From Pontibacter qinzhouensis (GTDB lineage: Bacteria > Bacteroidota > Bacteroidia > Cytophagales > Hymenobacteraceae): a stretch of DNA of 64,000 bases. Shown in pieces: positions 61,859-64,000 of this stretch (positions within the stretch are counted from its first letter, which is position 1; the number at the start of each line of letters is the position of its first letter). A program made the position numbers and the translations under genes. The notes below the pieces were generated by a model that saw only the letters and a list, made by a program, of their open reading frames with translations, made no database searches and was not told the origin of the DNA. Location of the stretch: the NCBI RefSeq assembly GCF_008017455.1, contig NZ_VRTY01000015.1, positions 20,325-84,324 of the forward strand, given 5' to 3'.

Positions 61859-62941
61859 TTAATTGTTTTGAGCACGCAACAAGGCCCTCGAAATCATGTC
61901 TATTTCTTCGTAGGATAAAGTATGGTACAAGGGGAGGCAAAGTACCCGCCTAGAAATATCATCAGATACAACGACTGACTGCTCTTGCCGAACATAATGA
62001 AGATTTTCTAAAGAAGGGTAAAAATAGCGTCTCGGGTAAACATACACGCCCTGCAGTGCTTCTATTGCATCTAAAAGTGATTTTTCACTTTCAAAAATTA
62101 TGGCATAATAAGCATGATTAAAGTCAGCCTTCTGCTGAATCAATGGCCTGCCTACCCGCAGTGCTCGGAGCATGTAATCGTACCTGGCTGATAATGCCTT
62201 TCTCTCCTCCAGTATCTTTGCTACATATTTAAGGTTGCAAAGACCCATGGCTGCATGAAATTCACTATTCTTACCATTAATGCCTACATTGAAGAACTTT
62301 TCCGGCCCTTCGTGACCAAAGTTGCGCATGTGCGCGATCTCCTTAGCTATTGTGGCATTTTGGGTTATAATAGCTCCTCCCTCTATAGTATGAAATAATT
62401 TGGTAGCATGAAAACTCAAGGTACCGATATCTCCAAAATGGAAAATTGATTTGCCATTGTAGGTCGTGCCAAATGCATGTGCACCATCGTAAATAACCTT
62501 TAGAGAATGTTTTGCTGCAATTTTTTCTATTGCTTCAACATCGCAGGGGTTACCGTATACATGTGTTGCAAGTATAGCAGTAGTATCGGGTGTAATGGCA
62601 GCTTCAATTAGCGAAGGATCGATATTCAGGGTTTCAGGATGAATATCAACAAAAACAGGTATACAGCCTTCCCATACAATACTGCTTGTAGTAGCCACAT
62701 AGGAGAAAGGTGTTGTAATTATCTCACCGGTTAAGCCAAGAGCCTTTATCGCTATCTGTAGTGCAATTGTTCCGTTGCTTACGTAAAATAAATGCGGAAC
62801 ATCGAAATACTCTTTCAGTTTTAGCTCCAGCTCATTTACCAGAGGTCCGTTATTGGTGAGCCAGCCTCTGCTCCAAATTCCATTAATATAATGGTCATAA
62901 TCTTCTCTGGGTGGAAGAAAAGGCTTAGTTACATTAATCAT
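61859..62941 (-). CDS. DegT/DnrJ/EryC1/StrS sugar aminotransferase
   Basis: A 360-residue PLP enzyme that aminates a keto-sugar nucleotide for surface glycan synthesis. Motifs are INGIWSRGWLTNNGPLVNEL, FYVSNGTIALQIAIKALGLT, TTPFSYVATTSSIVWEGCIP, FVDIHPETLNIDP and ATHVYGNPCDVEAIE. The PLP lysine is in LSFHATKLFHTIEGGAI. IYDGAHAFGTTYNGKS supplies the cofactor Asp. With the methyltransferase gene 1 base upstream and an acyltransferase downstream, it fits synthesis of an N-acylated amino sugar. The exact sugar is unknown. Confidence 0.93.
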   Translation of the reverse strand: MINVTKPFLPPREDYDHYINGIWSRGWLTNNGPLVNELELKLKEYFDVPHLFYVSNGTIALQIAIKALGLTGEIITTPFSYVATTSSIVWEGCIPVFVDIHPETLNIDPSLIEAAITPDTTAILATHVYGNPCDVEAIEKIAAKHSLKVIYDGAHAFGTTYNGKSIFHFGDIGTLSFHATKLFHTIEGGAIITQNATIAKEIAHMRNFGHEGPEKFFNVGINGKNSEFHAAMGLCNLKYVAKILEERKALSARYDYMLRALRVGRPLIQQKADFNHAYYAIIFESEKSLLDAIEALQGVYVYPRRYFYPSLENLHYVRQEQSVVVSDDISRRVLCLPLYHTLSYEEIDMISRALLRAQNN

Positions 62942-62942
62942 G

Positions 62943-63746
62943 CTACTTGTTTACGATATAAAGTACAGAACCTGGATCGATGCCATTCGCTGAGAACGCA
63001 TCTTTTTTAAAATCTTTGGTTGTAAATTCTTTCACCTCGAACCCGGCCTCCTGAAGGCGCTCTTTAAAGCCTGCTTTAGAATATAAACGTATGTGATCAT
63101 CCTGTCCAAACCTGCGCCATCTTTCACTTTCATCTGTTACGGTAGGGTCTTCCTTAATTTCAGTCGCAGATTTAAATATTGGTACCATTGCAATGCCCCA
63201 ACCACCAGGTTTCAACACTCTGTATAATTCCTTCATCGCTTTTTTATCGTCGGGCACGTGTTCCAGCACGTGCGAGCAGACAAAAATATCGAAAGTGTTG
63301 TCCTTATAAATGTGCATATCCGTAAGGTCAACTTTGTCATCGACTTCAGGCATATATAAGTCAGCAGACCGATACGCTATATTTTTTTTCTTTTTTATAA
63401 AAGCAGCAAGCGCTTTTGCAGGAGCAATATCAAGCAAATTATAAGTTTTATCAGGCTCTATGCTTTTATTAAAGAACAAGGCATAGAGTCTGTCTCTGTC
63501 GGAACCTCCACATAATGGGCAGTTATAAGCAGTTACGTTTAATGTTTCTGCATCCTCAAGAGCATATGGGAACCCATATTTAGCTGTCATTTCCAGGTAA
63601 TGCTTATCTAAGGGCTCAAACTCATAAATTTTCTCTTGGCAGAGTGTACAGGTTATTTTTGGAGTTTCAGTTAAACGAGATAGCCTGTACTTTAATTTTT
63701 TTAGTTCTGACCGCATATAGAAGTATTGCTTTAGGTTCTGATGCAA
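62943..63746 (-). CDS. SAM-dependent methyltransferase with N-terminal zinc-ribbon-like cysteines
   Basis: A 267-residue class I methyltransferase. Two cysteine pairs precede the catalytic domain: CTLCQEKIYEF near residue 35 and CPLCGGSDRDRLYALFF near 76, probably a zinc site. The SAM fold shows NLLDIAPAKALAAFIKKK (motif I), RSADLYMPEVDDKVDLTDMH, FDIFVCSHVLEHVPDDKKAM and LYRVLKPGGWGIAMVP. C-methyltransferases of sugar biosynthesis often look like this, but the substrate is not known. The ATG at 63716 (MRSELKK) is an alternative start. It is the last complete gene in the window and starts the minus-strand operon toward 61859. Confidence 0.85.
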   Translation of the reverse strand: MHQNLKQYFYMRSELKKLKYRLSRLTETPKITCTLCQEKIYEFEPLDKHYLEMTAKYGFPYALEDAETLNVTAYNCPLCGGSDRDRLYALFFNKSIEPDKTYNLLDIAPAKALAAFIKKKKNIAYRSADLYMPEVDDKVDLTDMHIYKDNTFDIFVCSHVLEHVPDDKKAMKELYRVLKPGGWGIAMVPIFKSATEIKEDPTVTDESERWRRFGQDDHIRLYSKAGFKERLQEAGFEVKEFTTKDFKKDAFSANGIDPGSVLYIVNK

Positions 63747-64000
63747 AATTAAGAAATTGTTTAGAAGAAATTACTTCTTAATTCTGATGGTTTACTTTTG
63801 GATGTAAAAATGCCATTACGTTTAGTACTATAAAAGGATGATGATTTTCGGCAGTAGGAACAGGTAATTACATATTGTAACTTAACTTGTATCTTTTTTA
63901 CGTCCTAAGTGAAAAAATTAAAATAACTGTTTGAATTAGGCACTTAAGCAATAACCATTTTATAGGGATGTGGAGGAGCGGCCACCATCCTTTTGAGGAG

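Noticed and set aside
1..64000. tRNA, rRNA, CRISPR arrays, transposase genes or prophage
   Set aside because: None was recognised by eye: no direct-repeat array with spacers, no DDE or serine recombinase motifs, no tRNA T-loop/CCA patterns in intergenic regions. A tRNA or covariance-model search would be needed to exclude small RNAs.

Overview
The window reads as chromosomal DNA of a plant-polysaccharide-degrading Bacteroidota, most likely order Cytophagales and plausibly a Hymenobacteraceae/Pontibacter-like bacterium. The reasons are a SusC/SusD outer-membrane pair, a C-terminal type IX secretion sorting domain on a pectate lyase, lipoprotein signals with acidic residues after the lipid cysteine, and promoter-like sequences of the Bacteroidota type (TTTG, then TAnnTTTG). 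The genus is inference.

Layout. 1-18.5 kb is mostly housekeeping and accessory genes: the 5' part of a cyanophycin synthetase gene (cut by the window edge), a Gly/Ser-rich protein, a STAS protein, an orphan NarL-type response regulator, a PepD dipeptidase, an ArsC-like protein, two drug-efflux-type transporters (MFS, MATE), a DUF922-like HExxH protein, a tight ergothioneine operon (egtB-egtD-aminotransferase), menC, a small lipoprotein and a DinB protein. 19.4-24.5 kb is an L-fucose import and oxidation operon (FucP, SDR, FAH-family hydrolase, lactonase, zinc dehydrogenase). 25.9-56.1 kb is a large xylan/pectin utilisation region: SusC/SusD, UxuA, two GH115 and one GH67 alpha-glucuronidases, GH10 xylanase, three GH43 enzymes, GH51 arabinofuranosidase, PL1-like pectate lyase, GH28 polygalacturonase, a sugar-acid SDR and a LacI regulator. 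56.5-59.4 kb holds an unusual nucleotidyltransferase-GHMP kinase fusion and a large Ig-like/coiled-coil protein. 59.8-63.7 kb is the edge of a surface-glycan cluster (GT2 glycosyltransferase, NeuD-type acyltransferase, DegT aminotransferase, methyltransferase).

How it fits together. Secreted and surface enzymes strip arabinose, (methyl)glucuronic acid and xylose from xylan and cut homogalacturonan. SusCD imports oligosaccharides, UxuA (perhaps with the nearby SDR) handles glucuronate-derived acids, and the fucose operon oxidises L-fucose. Two identical 16-bp LacI-type operators link the LacI gene to the SusC promoter region. A second palindrome, ACAAACA-NN-TGTTTGT, occurs upstream of fucP, of susC and, imperfectly, of the GH51 gene, which suggests a shared regulon.

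The most striking unexplained structure is a family of about 20 short intergenic repeats of nearly constant length (57-59 bp). They begin ACCCTTGR, carry a central CTTYNGRAGG dyad and end in a CATT-NN-AATAATTT block. They occur in both orientations, never inside a confident gene, and nine lie in sense orientation within about 50 bases after a stop codon. I do not recognise this element.
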